DNA of 64,000 nt. Source: JAZKFT01 sp040386335. Its GTDB lineage: Bacteria > Bacteroidota > Bacteroidia > Chitinophagales > Chitinophagaceae. The stretch is taken from contig JAZKFT010000026.1 of the NCBI GenBank assembly GCA_040386335.1, forward strand, positions 1-64,000. Direction: 5' to 3'. Under the pieces are notes generated by a model. The model did not search any database and was not told where the DNA came from. It was given only the letters and a program-made list of their open reading frames with translations. The translations under genes and the position numbers were made by a program. This document shows, piece by piece, positions 27,048 to 36,153 of the stretch (positions are counted from its first letter, which is position 1; the number at the start of each line of letters is the position of its first letter).

Positions 27048-28718
27048 ATGAAAATTCTTAGTATCCTGTTATCGCTTTCCCTGGTAATATCTGCCTATGG
27101 ACAACAAGCGACCATCCATGTAGACCTTACCAAAGAAATAGCCCCGATGAAACCTGTTTGGGCCTGGTTCGGCTACGATGAGCCCAACTACACTTACATG
27201 AAGGATGGCAAAAAATTGCTCAGCGAAATTTCAAAACTCAGTCCTGTGCCGGTATATGTAAGGGCGCATAGCCTGCTGGTGACCGGCGATGGTGTGGCCG
27301 CTCTAAAGTGGGGTAGCACCAATGCTTACACCGAAGATGCCAACGGAAAGCCGGTGTACGACTGGCGCATTATCGACAGCATTTTCGACACCTATGTGCA
27401 GCGGGGAATGAAACCATTGGCACAGATCGGTTTTATGCCCGAAGCCATGTCGACCAATCCCAGTCCTTATAAACACGACTGGAAACCTGGGGAACCTTAT
27501 TTTAAGATCATCACCGGCTGGGCCTATCCGCCAAAAGATTACAACAAATGGGCTGAACTCGTGTACCAGTGGGTGAAGCATAGCGTGGCCCGTTATGGTA
27601 AAAAAGAAGTGGAAAGCTGGTGGTGGGAACTTTGGAACGAACCCAACGGCTACTGGAAGGGCACACAAACCGAATTTTTTAAGCTGTACGATTATACGGC
27701 AGATGCAGTGAAACGCGCATTGCCGACTGCTAAAATCGGTGGCATCAATATCGCTGGTACGGCCGGCAATTCGGCGCAGCAGTGGCTTCATGCATTTATA
27801 AAACATTGCTTTAAGGATACTAATTATGTCACGGGCAAAATTGGTGCACCGGTTGATATGATCCTGTTTCACGCCAAAGGCTCACCGAGGGTGGTGGACG
27901 GCCACGTGCGGATGCATATGGGGCGGCAGTTGACGGATATTAATGTTGGGTTTAAACTGGTGGCATCTTATCCACAGTTAAAAAATATTCCCATTGTTAT
28001 TGGCGAAAGCGACCCCGAAGGATGTGCCGCCTGTGGCATGGCAACTGATCCACAAAATGCATACCGCAACGGCACCATGTACTCCAGCTATACGGCGGCG
28101 TCATTTGCCCGGAAATACCTTTTGGCAGATTCCTTCAAAGTGAATTTTTTAGGCGCTGTAACCTGGGCTTTCGAATTTGAAAACCAGCCCTGGTTTTATG
28201 GTTTCCGGGATTTGGCCACCAACGGGGTAGATAAGCCGGTATTAAATGTTTTCAGAATGTTTGGTATGATGAAAGGCACAAGGGTGGATGTAAAAGGCAG
28301 CCACATGTACGCCTTAAAAACCATGGTGGATTCCAGCGCAAGGGGAGCCAACAGCGATATTGGTGGCCTTGCAGCAAAAGATAAAGCTGGCGCCACTGTT
28401 ATGCTTTGGAACTATCACGACGACGACCTGCAACAGCCGGCAACACCTGTAGAAGTGAGTATTGACGGCATTTCTCAAAAAACCGTTACCGTTACTGAAT
28501 ACCGCATTGACAATGAACACAGCAATTCCTATGAAGTATGGAAGAAGATGGGTAGCCCACAAGCCCCGACCGCTGCACAAATAGCACAGTTGGAAAAAGC
28601 CGGCCAGTTACAAACCATGGGGAAGCCCGGGAAATTGCAAACTGCAAACGGAAAGCTGTTGGTAAAGGTGATGTTGCCAAGGCAGGGGGTTTCTTTGTTG
28701 AAGATTGACTACAAATAG
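27048..28718 (+). CDS. GH39-type glycoside hydrolase (beta-xylosidase or arabinosidase-like)
   Basis: A 556-residue exported (beta/alpha)8 clan A enzyme. The acid/base is Glu198 in WWWELWNEPNGYW and the nucleophile Glu320 in IPIVIGESDPEGCAAC. The C-terminal part (about 440-556) is a beta sandwich (DKAGATVMLWNYHDDD). GH39 members include beta-xylosidases, and in arabinogalactan or pectin loci also enzymes acting on arabinose, galactose or rhamnose linkages. The SDPEGCAACG segment is characteristic of the Bacteroidota branch. The precise sugar is not readable from sequence. Confidence 0.88.
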   Translation: MKILSILLSLSLVISAYGQQATIHVDLTKEIAPMKPVWAWFGYDEPNYTYMKDGKKLLSEISKLSPVPVYVRAHSLLVTGDGVAALKWGSTNAYTEDANGKPVYDWRIIDSIFDTYVQRGMKPLAQIGFMPEAMSTNPSPYKHDWKPGEPYFKIITGWAYPPKDYNKWAELVYQWVKHSVARYGKKEVESWWWELWNEPNGYWKGTQTEFFKLYDYTADAVKRALPTAKIGGINIAGTAGNSAQQWLHAFIKHCFKDTNYVTGKIGAPVDMILFHAKGSPRVVDGHVRMHMGRQLTDINVGFKLVASYPQLKNIPIVIGESDPEGCAACGMATDPQNAYRNGTMYSSYTAASFARKYLLADSFKVNFLGAVTWAFEFENQPWFYGFRDLATNGVDKPVLNVFRMFGMMKGTRVDVKGSHMYALKTMVDSSARGANSDIGGLAAKDKAGATVMLWNYHDDDLQQPATPVEVSIDGISQKTVTVTEYRIDNEHSNSYEVWKKMGSPQAPTAAQIAQLEKAGQLQTMGKPGKLQTANGKLLVKVMLPRQGVSLLKIDYK

Positions 28719-28751
28719 AAAGTGACAGACCCTTTCTTTAATTGCAAATTC

Positions 28752-30347
28752 ATGTTACGGTTAACCGTCATTTTTTTATTCCTGGTTCAAACCTCCTTTG
28801 CCCGACAGCCAGACACCACCCGCACCTGGGGCAACTGGCAAACCTGGGGGCAACAGCCCAACGGCACATATACCAACCCCATCCTTCCATCCGATTACAG
28901 CGACCTCGATTGTATTCGGGTTGGCGAAAATTACTACGCTGTTTCCTCCACCTTTCAGTTTTCGCCTGGCTTTGTGATCCTTCAATCCAAAGACCTTGTT
29001 AACTGGGATATTATCGGCCATGTGGTGAATGATATTTCGGTGATTTCGCCGGATATGAACTGGGACAAAATGAACCGCTACGGCAAGGGTATCTGGGCCG
29101 GCGCTATCCGTTATCATGACAATAAATACTGGGTTTATTTTGGTACTCCTGACGAAGGTTATTTTATGAGCACCGCCACCAACCCGGCTGGCCCATGGGA
29201 GCCATTGCACCAGGTTTTAAATGAAAAAGGCTGGGATGACTGCTGTCCTTTTTGGGATGATGATGGACAGGGTTATTTTGTAGGGACCAACTTTAGCGAT
29301 GACTATAAAATCCATTTGTTCAAACTCTCTGCCGATGGCAAAAACATCCTGAAGGAAACGGGTAAAGTTATTCATCAATCTAAAGGAAGCGAAGCAAACA
29401 AACTTTATAAAATCAACAATCTCTACTATCATTTTTTTAGCGAAGTAAAAGCGGAAGGCCGGGTGGTGATGATGGAGCGATCTAAAAATATCTACGGTCC
29501 TTACGAAGAAATAAAGCAACTGAACCATGCTGAAAAGCAATTTAAAGAACCCAACCAGGGTGGCCTGGTACAGACTGCAAAAGGTGACTGGTATTTTCTT
29601 ACCCATCACGGTAGTGGCGATTGGAGTGGCCGTAATATGAGCCTGCTCCCGGTAACCTGGATTGATGGTTGGCCCATTATTGGTGAAGTAGGTAGCGATG
29701 GAATTGGCCGGATGAAATGGACCGGGAAAATGCCGGTAAAAGGTAGAAAACGAAGCACGCCAAAAACCGACGATGATTTTAGCAGAAAAGAATTGCCACC
29801 TCAATGGGAATGGAATTATCAACCCCGCAATGACAAATGGTCGGTGAGTGAAAAGCCGGGTTGCCTAAGGCTTTACGCATATAAGCCTCTTGAACCAGGC
29901 AATATTTTAAAGGCGGGCAACACGCTCACACAGCGCACATTCAGAACAACATCCAACGAAGTAAGTATTAAGTTGGACCTGACAGGAATGGTGGATGGCC
30001 AAAAGGCAGGATTATGTCATTTTGCTTCACCCAATTATTCGTCTCTTGGCGTAGCGTGTAATGACAACATCATTCAGATTGAATCCAACGTTAAAGGGAA
30101 ACTAACACCTGGATCAATTGTTACCGGAAAGACTGTTTGGTTGAAATCAACCTGGGGATTAGATGGAATGAGTCAATATTCTTACAGTACCGATGGTGTA
30201 AATTATTTACCTTTTGGTAACGCTTACCAAATGACATGGGGCGGTTATCGCGGCGACCGGATTGGTATTTATAACTACAATAATTCAGCTGATACAGGTT
30301 ATGTAGATGTAGATTTTTTTTACTACAAATATGACGGTCAGAAATAA
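28752..30347 (+). CDS. GH43 beta-xylosidase/arabinofuranosidase-like enzyme with C-terminal beta sandwich
   Basis: The ATG at 28752 gives the signal peptide LRLTVIFLFLVQTSFARQ; a GTG at 28722 would add ten residues. The five-bladed propeller (about 40-320) has the catalytic base Asp51 in SDYSDLDCIRVGENYY (Leu replaces the usual Pro after the Asp) and GIWAGAIRYHDNKYWVYFGT. The acid Glu is probably in SKGSEANKLYKINN. Residues about 345-531 form the GH43 C2-like beta sandwich that shapes the active site in xylosidase-type members. It probably removes arabinose or xylose from side chains. Neighbour gaps are short on both sides. Confidence 0.9.
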   Translation: MLRLTVIFLFLVQTSFARQPDTTRTWGNWQTWGQQPNGTYTNPILPSDYSDLDCIRVGENYYAVSSTFQFSPGFVILQSKDLVNWDIIGHVVNDISVISPDMNWDKMNRYGKGIWAGAIRYHDNKYWVYFGTPDEGYFMSTATNPAGPWEPLHQVLNEKGWDDCCPFWDDDGQGYFVGTNFSDDYKIHLFKLSADGKNILKETGKVIHQSKGSEANKLYKINNLYYHFFSEVKAEGRVVMMERSKNIYGPYEEIKQLNHAEKQFKEPNQGGLVQTAKGDWYFLTHHGSGDWSGRNMSLLPVTWIDGWPIIGEVGSDGIGRMKWTGKMPVKGRKRSTPKTDDDFSRKELPPQWEWNYQPRNDKWSVSEKPGCLRLYAYKPLEPGNILKAGNTLTQRTFRTTSNEVSIKLDLTGMVDGQKAGLCHFASPNYSSLGVACNDNIIQIESNVKGKLTPGSIVTGKTVWLKSTWGLDGMSQYSYSTDGVNYLPFGNAYQMTWGGYRGDRIGIYNYNNSADTGYVDVDFFYYKYDGQK

Positions 30348-30359
30348 ACGATTTATGCA

Positions 30360-31424
30360 ATGACAAGAAAAGATTTTCTCACCAATATTTCATTAGCGTC
30401 AGCAGCAACTGCATTGCCATCTCTGGCCTCCGGCTTCTTCGATAAAAATCATGAATCATCGTTTGCGCGATATTTAAAACCCATTGGCCGCGCCCTTGAA
30501 ATGGAAGGATACTATGTTTGGTGCAATAGTCCGATACAAGGAGACGATGGAAAAATTCACTTGTTCTTTTCCCGCTGGAAAGCCGAGAAAAAAATGGGCG
30601 GCTGGATCAATGCCTGCGAAATTTGCCATGCCATTGCCGATAGTGCCGAAAGCAATTTTAATTATGTAGAAACTGTTTTTTCACCCCGTCCCGGTTTCTT
30701 TGACAGCACCACCTGCCATAACCCGCTGATAAAAAAAGTGGATGACCAGTATTGCTTGTTTTACATGGGTAACAGCAATGGTAAAACCAATACCAAACGA
30801 ATTGGTCTGGCAACTGCGCCATCGCTCAACGGACCCTGGAAGCGACCCGATAAACCACTGCTGGAAGCAGGACCCGAAGGTGCATGGGATGATCATTGCA
30901 CCACCAATCCCGCTTTTATCAAACATCCAAACGGACAGTATTGGCTCTACTATAAATCCTGGAATACCAAAGACTACGAAACCGCCACCAATCCACTCAT
31001 ACGTGGCAACAGAAAGTACGGACTGGCCGTAGCTGATAAACTGGAAGGCCCATACACAAAACATGAGGGCAACCCGGTAATAGATTTTTCGGCCAAGGGC
31101 AACAACTGCCAGTTTGAAGATGCTTTTGTATGGATGGAAAAAAAGAAGTTTAAAATGATTGCCCGCGATATGGGTTTCTTCAATCATGAAAATGGGTTGC
31201 TGATGGAATCCGGCAATGGCGTAGAATGGAAGGAGCCTGAAATAGCTTATTATGCTGCCGACCGGTATATCCAGCAGCCGCCCGCACCCTCACACCTTAA
31301 AAAATATGGCCGCTTCGAAAGGCCGCAAATACTTTTCCTCGATGGAAAACCAGCCTATCTTTTTACCACTTCGCAAGGTGGCCGGTATATGACTTCTTCA
31401 CCCTTTATTTTTAAAATCACCTGA
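30360..31424 (+). CDS. GH43-like five-bladed propeller, exported
   Basis: A 354-residue protein with a Tat-like or Sec leader (TRKDFLTNISLASAATALPS; one Arg of the twin pair is Lys). The propeller blades show the usual NPLIKKVDDQYCLFYMGNS and NPAFIKHPNGQYWLYYKS pattern, plus QFEDAFVWMEKKKFKMIARD with a candidate acidic residue. It resembles clan F glycosidases (GH43/GH117-like), but the catalytic Asp at the very first blade is not obvious; GYYVWCNSPIQGDDGKIHLF is found there. Substrate unknown. It is 12 bases after the GH43 gene, so co-expressed with it. Confidence 0.75.
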   Translation: MTRKDFLTNISLASAATALPSLASGFFDKNHESSFARYLKPIGRALEMEGYYVWCNSPIQGDDGKIHLFFSRWKAEKKMGGWINACEICHAIADSAESNFNYVETVFSPRPGFFDSTTCHNPLIKKVDDQYCLFYMGNSNGKTNTKRIGLATAPSLNGPWKRPDKPLLEAGPEGAWDDHCTTNPAFIKHPNGQYWLYYKSWNTKDYETATNPLIRGNRKYGLAVADKLEGPYTKHEGNPVIDFSAKGNNCQFEDAFVWMEKKKFKMIARDMGFFNHENGLLMESGNGVEWKEPEIAYYAADRYIQQPPAPSHLKKYGRFERPQILFLDGKPAYLFTTSQGGRYMTSSPFIFKIT

Positions 31425-31529
31425 TTCCATTTATAATATGCCAACTTACATCCGCAGGATAGAACGGGACGGTCGGCCTGCGTTACAGGGTTAAATTTGG
31501 AGCGGGTTTATGCATCGATAATTGCCGGT

Positions 31530-31622
31530 ATGAAAATGTTTCCACGATTGTATTTGTTTGTGTTTTACCTTTTTATACAGGCCTGTTTAGCACCTATTTC
31601 TGCCACTGGTAAAGCCAACTAA
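31530..31622 (+). CDS. 30-aa signal-peptide-like ORF before the PL22 gene
   Basis: ATG at 31530 opens a 30-codon frame that encodes almost only a secretion signal: KMFPRLYLFVFYLFIQACLA followed by PISATGKAN. Its stop ends one base before the ATG of the PL22 gene. It may be a leader peptide that couples translation to the next gene, a tiny exported peptide or lipoprotein (Gln-Ala-Cys could be a lipobox), or the left-over 5' end of a deleted gene. No family is recognised. The rest of 31425-31529 shows nothing. Confidence 0.35.
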   Translation: MKMFPRLYLFVFYLFIQACLAPISATGKAN

Positions 31623-31623
31623 A

Positions 31624-32910
31624 ATGAAACTATCAACAAGTGTTTACAGGCAATTAACAAGGGGATATTGCTATCTTATGGCTTTGGTGCTTGCAAGCCA
31701 TGTAGCAGTAAAAGCGCAGCCCGTACTTGAAACCGGCAGCCAAAAGCCCATGCCCAATGAATGGATAGATAAAGACACCCGCCACAAAGTGGTGAAACTG
31801 TCCAGGATTGAAGGCAGCAGCATGAGTTTCTATTTTCACAACGATCCCTTTGTGGATGGCAAAATGGTGTTTTACAACAGCAGCAAACAAAAAGGCGGCG
31901 AAGAAAGTGAACGGATACGTCGGCCTGCCACTGCCGAAAATATTTACGACAAACAAATGTACCTGCTGGATATGAAAACATTCCAGGCAGAAAGGCTCAC
32001 CAACAGCCCGGTACCCATGAGCGGTGAAGTGGTAAGCCCGAAACTAAAAGAAGCTTTCTTTCAGATAAAAGACAGTGTATTTGCGGTACATGTAAAAACA
32101 AAAAAACAAAGGCTGGTATTTGTATTTCCTGCTGATTATAAAGGAAGCATTGCTACCGTGAATGCAGATGGCACCTTGCTCGCAGGTTCAAAGGCCAGCG
32201 ATGAACAAAAGGAGATCGTAAAAAAACATCCCTTAAAAAGTGAGTTTTTTCAACTCATTTTCGATGCCCACCTGCCCAACGACCTTTTTACTGTCAATGT
32301 AAAAACCGGTGAGCTTAAAAAGATCCACACCGAAAATACCTGGCTGGGGCATGTGCAATTTTCTCCCACAGACCCTGCGCTGCTCATGTTTTGTCATGAA
32401 GGCCCCTGGCATAAGCTCGACAGGATATGGACCATCAATGTGAACACCAAGGAAGTAAAATTGATGCACAAAAGAACCATGGATATGGAGATAGCCGGTC
32501 ATGAATGGCTGGGCACCGATGGCAAAACGATTTGGTACGATTTACAAATGCCAAAGGGACAAACATTCTTTATTGGGGGCACGGATATCGCCACCGGAAC
32601 AGAACAAAAATGGGAAATGCAACGGGATGAATGGAGCATCCATTTCAATACCTTTCAGAATGGAAAGATCTTTTGTGGCGACGGCGCCGACCCCGGCCAG
32701 GTGGCCAAAGCAAAAAACGGCCAGTGGATCTATCTTTTTACACCAGATGGAAAAAACCTGAAAAGTGAAAAGCTGGTGAACATGAAAACCCATGACTATA
32801 AACTGGAACCCAATGTGCATTTCACCCCCGATGGAAAATGGGTCATTTTCAGGGCCAATTTTGAAGGGATAGAGCAGGTGTATGCCGCTGAGGTAGCGGT
32901 TAGTAATTAG
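31624..32910 (+). CDS. Oligogalacturonate lyase, PL22
   Basis: A 428-residue exported seven-bladed propeller that cleaves short galacturonide oligomers by beta-elimination, giving unsaturated products for further uronate catabolism. Characteristic blocks are WLGHVQFSPTDPALLMFCHE, DMEIAGHEWLGTDGKTIWYD and DEWSIHFNTFQNGKIFCGDG, whose His residues match the metal-binding and catalytic positions of PL22. A signal-like hydrophobic segment (about 14-32) indicates periplasmic location. The sequence is much closer to classical PL22 than the relative at 20609. The gene's stop codon lies in the first repeat unit of the low-complexity stretch that follows. Confidence 0.93.
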   Translation: MKLSTSVYRQLTRGYCYLMALVLASHVAVKAQPVLETGSQKPMPNEWIDKDTRHKVVKLSRIEGSSMSFYFHNDPFVDGKMVFYNSSKQKGGEESERIRRPATAENIYDKQMYLLDMKTFQAERLTNSPVPMSGEVVSPKLKEAFFQIKDSVFAVHVKTKKQRLVFVFPADYKGSIATVNADGTLLAGSKASDEQKEIVKKHPLKSEFFQLIFDAHLPNDLFTVNVKTGELKKIHTENTWLGHVQFSPTDPALLMFCHEGPWHKLDRIWTINVNTKEVKLMHKRTMDMEIAGHEWLGTDGKTIWYDLQMPKGQTFFIGGTDIATGTEQKWEMQRDEWSIHFNTFQNGKIFCGDGADPGQVAKAKNGQWIYLFTPDGKNLKSEKLVNMKTHDYKLEPNVHFTPDGKWVIFRANFEGIEQVYAAEVAVSN

Positions 32911-32960
32911 TTGATTGGTTGATTAGTTGATTGGTTGATTGGTTCTTAGTTCATTAGCTG
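32908..32960. repeat. Low-complexity TTGATTGGTTGATTAG array
   Basis: Starting at the stop codon of the PL22 gene, the units TAGTTGATTGG and TTGATTAG repeat about five times and then decay (TTCTTAGTTCATTAG). No clear reverse-complement arm was found on the right side. The unit resembles the arms at 5101 and 5573. Confidence 0.75.
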
Positions 32961-33038
32961 GTGATCTGCAATTACTGTTTGGATATGTACTAATGCCGAT
33001 GTGGAAGAACCGATGTTTGGACTAGTACAAAAGCACCG

Positions 33039-33074
33039 TCCCTCTCCGCGAGGAGAGGGAAAGAGGGTGAGGCC
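33039..33074. repeat. CTCTCC palindromic repeat, copy 1
   Basis: TCCCTCTCC (33039-33047), loop GCGA, GGAGAGGGA (33052-33060), then AAGAGGGTGAGGCC. The perfect 9-bp stem and the GGTGAGGCC tail recur at 44120-44154. Both copies lie upstream of a large glycosidase gene in the same locus. Confidence 0.85.
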
Positions 33075-33148
33075 TTGTTTGGAGCAGGCGAGGCCGTGAG
33101 ACCAGGCAATCATAAAACAAACGCTGATATAATTAATAAAAAACGATA

Positions 33149-35992
33149 ATGCTTATAAACGCTTTTTCAAAAAAACTGCTAACCGCTACGGCCCTAACCC
33201 TTGCAGTTACCACTTCATTTTCCCAGGCAAAATGGCCTGCCATCACCCAGCAGGCGAAACCCTGGACGAGGTGGTGGTGGCTGGGCAGCCAGGTAACAAA
33301 ACCTGACCTGACCACCGTCATGCAAGATTATCAAAAGGCAGGTTTAGGTGGCCTGGAGATCACTCCTATTTATGGCGTGCAAAAAGAAGAAAGCCAATAC
33401 CTCCGTTTTCTGAGTCCGCAATGGATGGATGTTTTTGGCCATACATTAAAAGAAGGGAAGCGCCTGGGCCTTGGAATTGACCTTGCGAACGCCACCGGCT
33501 GGCCTTTTGGCGGTCCGTGGATAGGCGATGAAGATGCCAGCAAGTACATGGCCTATAAAATCTTTGATGTAAAAGGTGGCGAAATGCTCAATGAAAAAGT
33601 GGAGCTGATACAAGAACCCCTTATCCGCACAGCGAATTATAAAACACTGAAGATTGAAGACGTTAAGGACCCTGTTTCACTAAACAAAGACCTGCAGGCG
33701 TTGTCGCTGGACCAGGTGCGTTTTCCAAAAGCTTTGCCTTTGCAGATACTGATGGCATATTCGGAAGATGGCCAAAATATTAACCTCACCAAAAATGTGG
33801 ATGCCGCCGGAAAACTAAACTGGACGGCTTCTGCCGGAAACTGGAAACTCTATGCCGTATTTATGGGCTACCATGGCAAACAGGTGGAACGTGCCGCACC
33901 CGGTGGCGAAGGCAATGTGATCGACCATTTTTCAGCCACTGCTTTACAGCATTATTTGAAGCCTTTTGATGAAGCTTTTAAAGGAAAAGATCTAAGCAGC
34001 CTCCGCGGCTTTTTCAATGACTCCTACGAAGTGGATGATGCAAGGGGACAAAGCAATTATACACCGAGACTGTTCGAAGAATTTAAGAACCGCCGTGGCT
34101 ATGATCTTAGCACTATGCTGCCGGCCTTACTGGAAAAAAGCCGTGACGATAAAAGCAGCCGGGTTCTTTGCGATTACCGGATGACCATTGACGAATTGAT
34201 CCTTGAAAAATTTACAGGCGAATGGAGCAAGTGGGCAAAAGGTAAAGGAAAGATCGTTCGCAACCAGTCGCATGGTTCTCCGGCAAATACGCTGGACCTG
34301 TACAATGTCGTGGACATTCCTGAAACAGAAGGGACTGAAATACTTCGTATCAAGTTTGCATCATCCACTTCACATGTAGCAGGTAAGCAACTTACCGCTT
34401 CTGAATCTGCTACCTGGCTGGGAGAACATTTTGTATCAACGCTGGGCGATGTTAAAAAAGCGTTGGACGTTTATTTTGTTGGCGGTATCAATCATATATT
34501 CTATCACGGAACGGTGTATTCGCCGCCATCAGAACCCTGGCCGGGAAGGTTGTTTTATGCAGCCGTACATTTTACGCAGACCAACCCATTCTGGAATAAT
34601 TTTTCTACCCTGAATAGTTATGTTGCCCGCACCCAGTCATTTTTACAGCAGGGTAAGGCTGATAATGATGTGCTGCTATACTTTCCGATACTGGATAAGT
34701 ATTCCTTGCCAGAAAGGGACCTGTTGCAACATTTTGATGGCATGAGGCCTGAATTTACGGGCTCTGCTTTTGAAGCTACTGCCCAAACAATGCAGGACAA
34801 AGGCTACGCATTCGACTATATCAGCGACCGGCAGATTCTGAAGCTGCAGGCTGCCAACGGCGGTATATTGACCGGAGGTGTTTCCTACCAAACCATTGTT
34901 TTGCCGGACAGTAAATTTATGATGCCCGCTACTTTTGAAAAACTCCTGACACTTGCTAAAAATGGCGCCACAGTAATAGCTTATAAAAATTTGCCATCCG
35001 ATGTCCCCGGCTATGGACATTTGGACGAGAACCGTGCTGCTTTGCAAAAATTGTTGGCCGAACTGAAATTTGGCAACAGCGGTGTGAACGGTATCAGGAC
35101 AGCCGAATTAGGCAAGGGCCGGTTCTTAATTGGCGATAATATGCTGGAATTATTAGCTGTAGCTAAAACAAGAAGGGAAATGTTGGTGGACCAGGGCCTG
35201 CAATTCAACCGTCGTAAACTTGCCGCTGGCACCTTATATTTTGTCGCCAACAATAGCGGGAAGAAGCTGGAAAATTGGGTACCTCTTGGCGTGAAAGTCA
35301 ATGGTGCTACCTTGTACAATCCCATGAATGCTAAAACGGGTATTTCAAAAATAAGAAAGAATGCTGCCGGGTTTACCGAGGTGTATTTGCAATTGGAGCC
35401 GGATGAAAGTATGCTGATCCAGACTTCTGATAAACTAACAGGTACTGCTTATCCTTACGTCAATACAACAGGAACATCTGAGGAAATCAAAGGCGAATGG
35501 AACCTGACTTTTATAGAAGGTGGCGCCACACTTCCGCCTTCGCTAAAGGTTTCGGTTTTGAAGCCCTGGACCGATACCACTGAAGTCGCTTACCGCTATT
35601 TTTCCGGCACCGCTTCCTATTCCACCAACTTTTCAAGACCTGCTGAAAAATCAAATCAGTATGTACTGGATCTTGGCAAGGTGTACGAAAGTGCAGAAGT
35701 GATTTTAAATGGTAAAAAGATAGCCACGTTGTTAGGCCCGGTGTATGCCGTTACGATCCAGGATAAAGATTTGAAAGCCGGGAACCTGCTTGAAATTAAA
35801 GTGAGCAACAGCATGGCCAATCGCATCATCGATATGGATAAAAAGAAAATCGTATGGCGCAAATTCAATAACACCAATATGCCGGCAAGACTGGCGCCCA
35901 ACCGTGGTGCAGACGGGTTATTCGATGCGTCTAAATGGGAGCCAAGGACATCTGGTTTGGTGGGGCCTGTAACAATTACGGCTATTAAGTAA
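33149..35992 (+). CDS. GH106 alpha-L-rhamnosidase
   Basis: A 947-residue exported multidomain enzyme. After the signal peptide (about 1-26) comes the GH106 signature KPWTRWWWLGSQVTKPDLTT, then GLGGLEITPIYGVQKEE and NATGWPFGGPWIGDEDASKY, which form the TIM-barrel core. Later parts are beta domains; the C-terminal region (about 790-947) is a carbohydrate-binding-like beta sandwich (VYESAEVILNGKKIATLLGP). Family members release alpha-linked rhamnose, for example from rhamnogalacturonan or arabinogalactan ends. It is one of the strongest pointers to a rhamnose-containing pectic substrate. The 238-base upstream gap with two repeats suggests a possible sub-operon boundary. Confidence 0.93.
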   Translation: MLINAFSKKLLTATALTLAVTTSFSQAKWPAITQQAKPWTRWWWLGSQVTKPDLTTVMQDYQKAGLGGLEITPIYGVQKEESQYLRFLSPQWMDVFGHTLKEGKRLGLGIDLANATGWPFGGPWIGDEDASKYMAYKIFDVKGGEMLNEKVELIQEPLIRTANYKTLKIEDVKDPVSLNKDLQALSLDQVRFPKALPLQILMAYSEDGQNINLTKNVDAAGKLNWTASAGNWKLYAVFMGYHGKQVERAAPGGEGNVIDHFSATALQHYLKPFDEAFKGKDLSSLRGFFNDSYEVDDARGQSNYTPRLFEEFKNRRGYDLSTMLPALLEKSRDDKSSRVLCDYRMTIDELILEKFTGEWSKWAKGKGKIVRNQSHGSPANTLDLYNVVDIPETEGTEILRIKFASSTSHVAGKQLTASESATWLGEHFVSTLGDVKKALDVYFVGGINHIFYHGTVYSPPSEPWPGRLFYAAVHFTQTNPFWNNFSTLNSYVARTQSFLQQGKADNDVLLYFPILDKYSLPERDLLQHFDGMRPEFTGSAFEATAQTMQDKGYAFDYISDRQILKLQAANGGILTGGVSYQTIVLPDSKFMMPATFEKLLTLAKNGATVIAYKNLPSDVPGYGHLDENRAALQKLLAELKFGNSGVNGIRTAELGKGRFLIGDNMLELLAVAKTRREMLVDQGLQFNRRKLAAGTLYFVANNSGKKLENWVPLGVKVNGATLYNPMNAKTGISKIRKNAAGFTEVYLQLEPDESMLIQTSDKLTGTAYPYVNTTGTSEEIKGEWNLTFIEGGATLPPSLKVSVLKPWTDTTEVAYRYFSGTASYSTNFSRPAEKSNQYVLDLGKVYESAEVILNGKKIATLLGPVYAVTIQDKDLKAGNLLEIKVSNSMANRIIDMDKKKIVWRKFNNTNMPARLAPNRGADGLFDASKWEPRTSGLVGPVTITAIK

Positions 35993-36035
35993 CTGCTGTA
36001 TTTAATTGATAAAAATGCTAAAGGAAAGTTTGTAG

Positions 36036-36120
36036 CCAAGCCCCAAAGGGGCGAAAGATAATAGCCCGGGGCAACGCCCCGGGTTGGATGAAATGAAAAT
36101 AACAAAGCCCTGAAAGGGCG
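36036..36120. repeat. Cluster of three GC-rich hairpin repeats
   Basis: Three palindromes follow each other: GCCCC-AAA-GGGGC (36040-36052), CCCGGGGC-AAC-GCCCCGGG (36065-36083) and GCCCT-GAA-AGGGC (36107-36119). They fill most of the spacer between the GH106 and GH43 genes, and could act as a processing or termination signal in the long transcript. Their GC content contrasts sharply with the surroundings. Confidence 0.85.
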
Positions 36121-36153
36121 TAACAATCTTCGAGCAAGTATTTACACCTGAGA

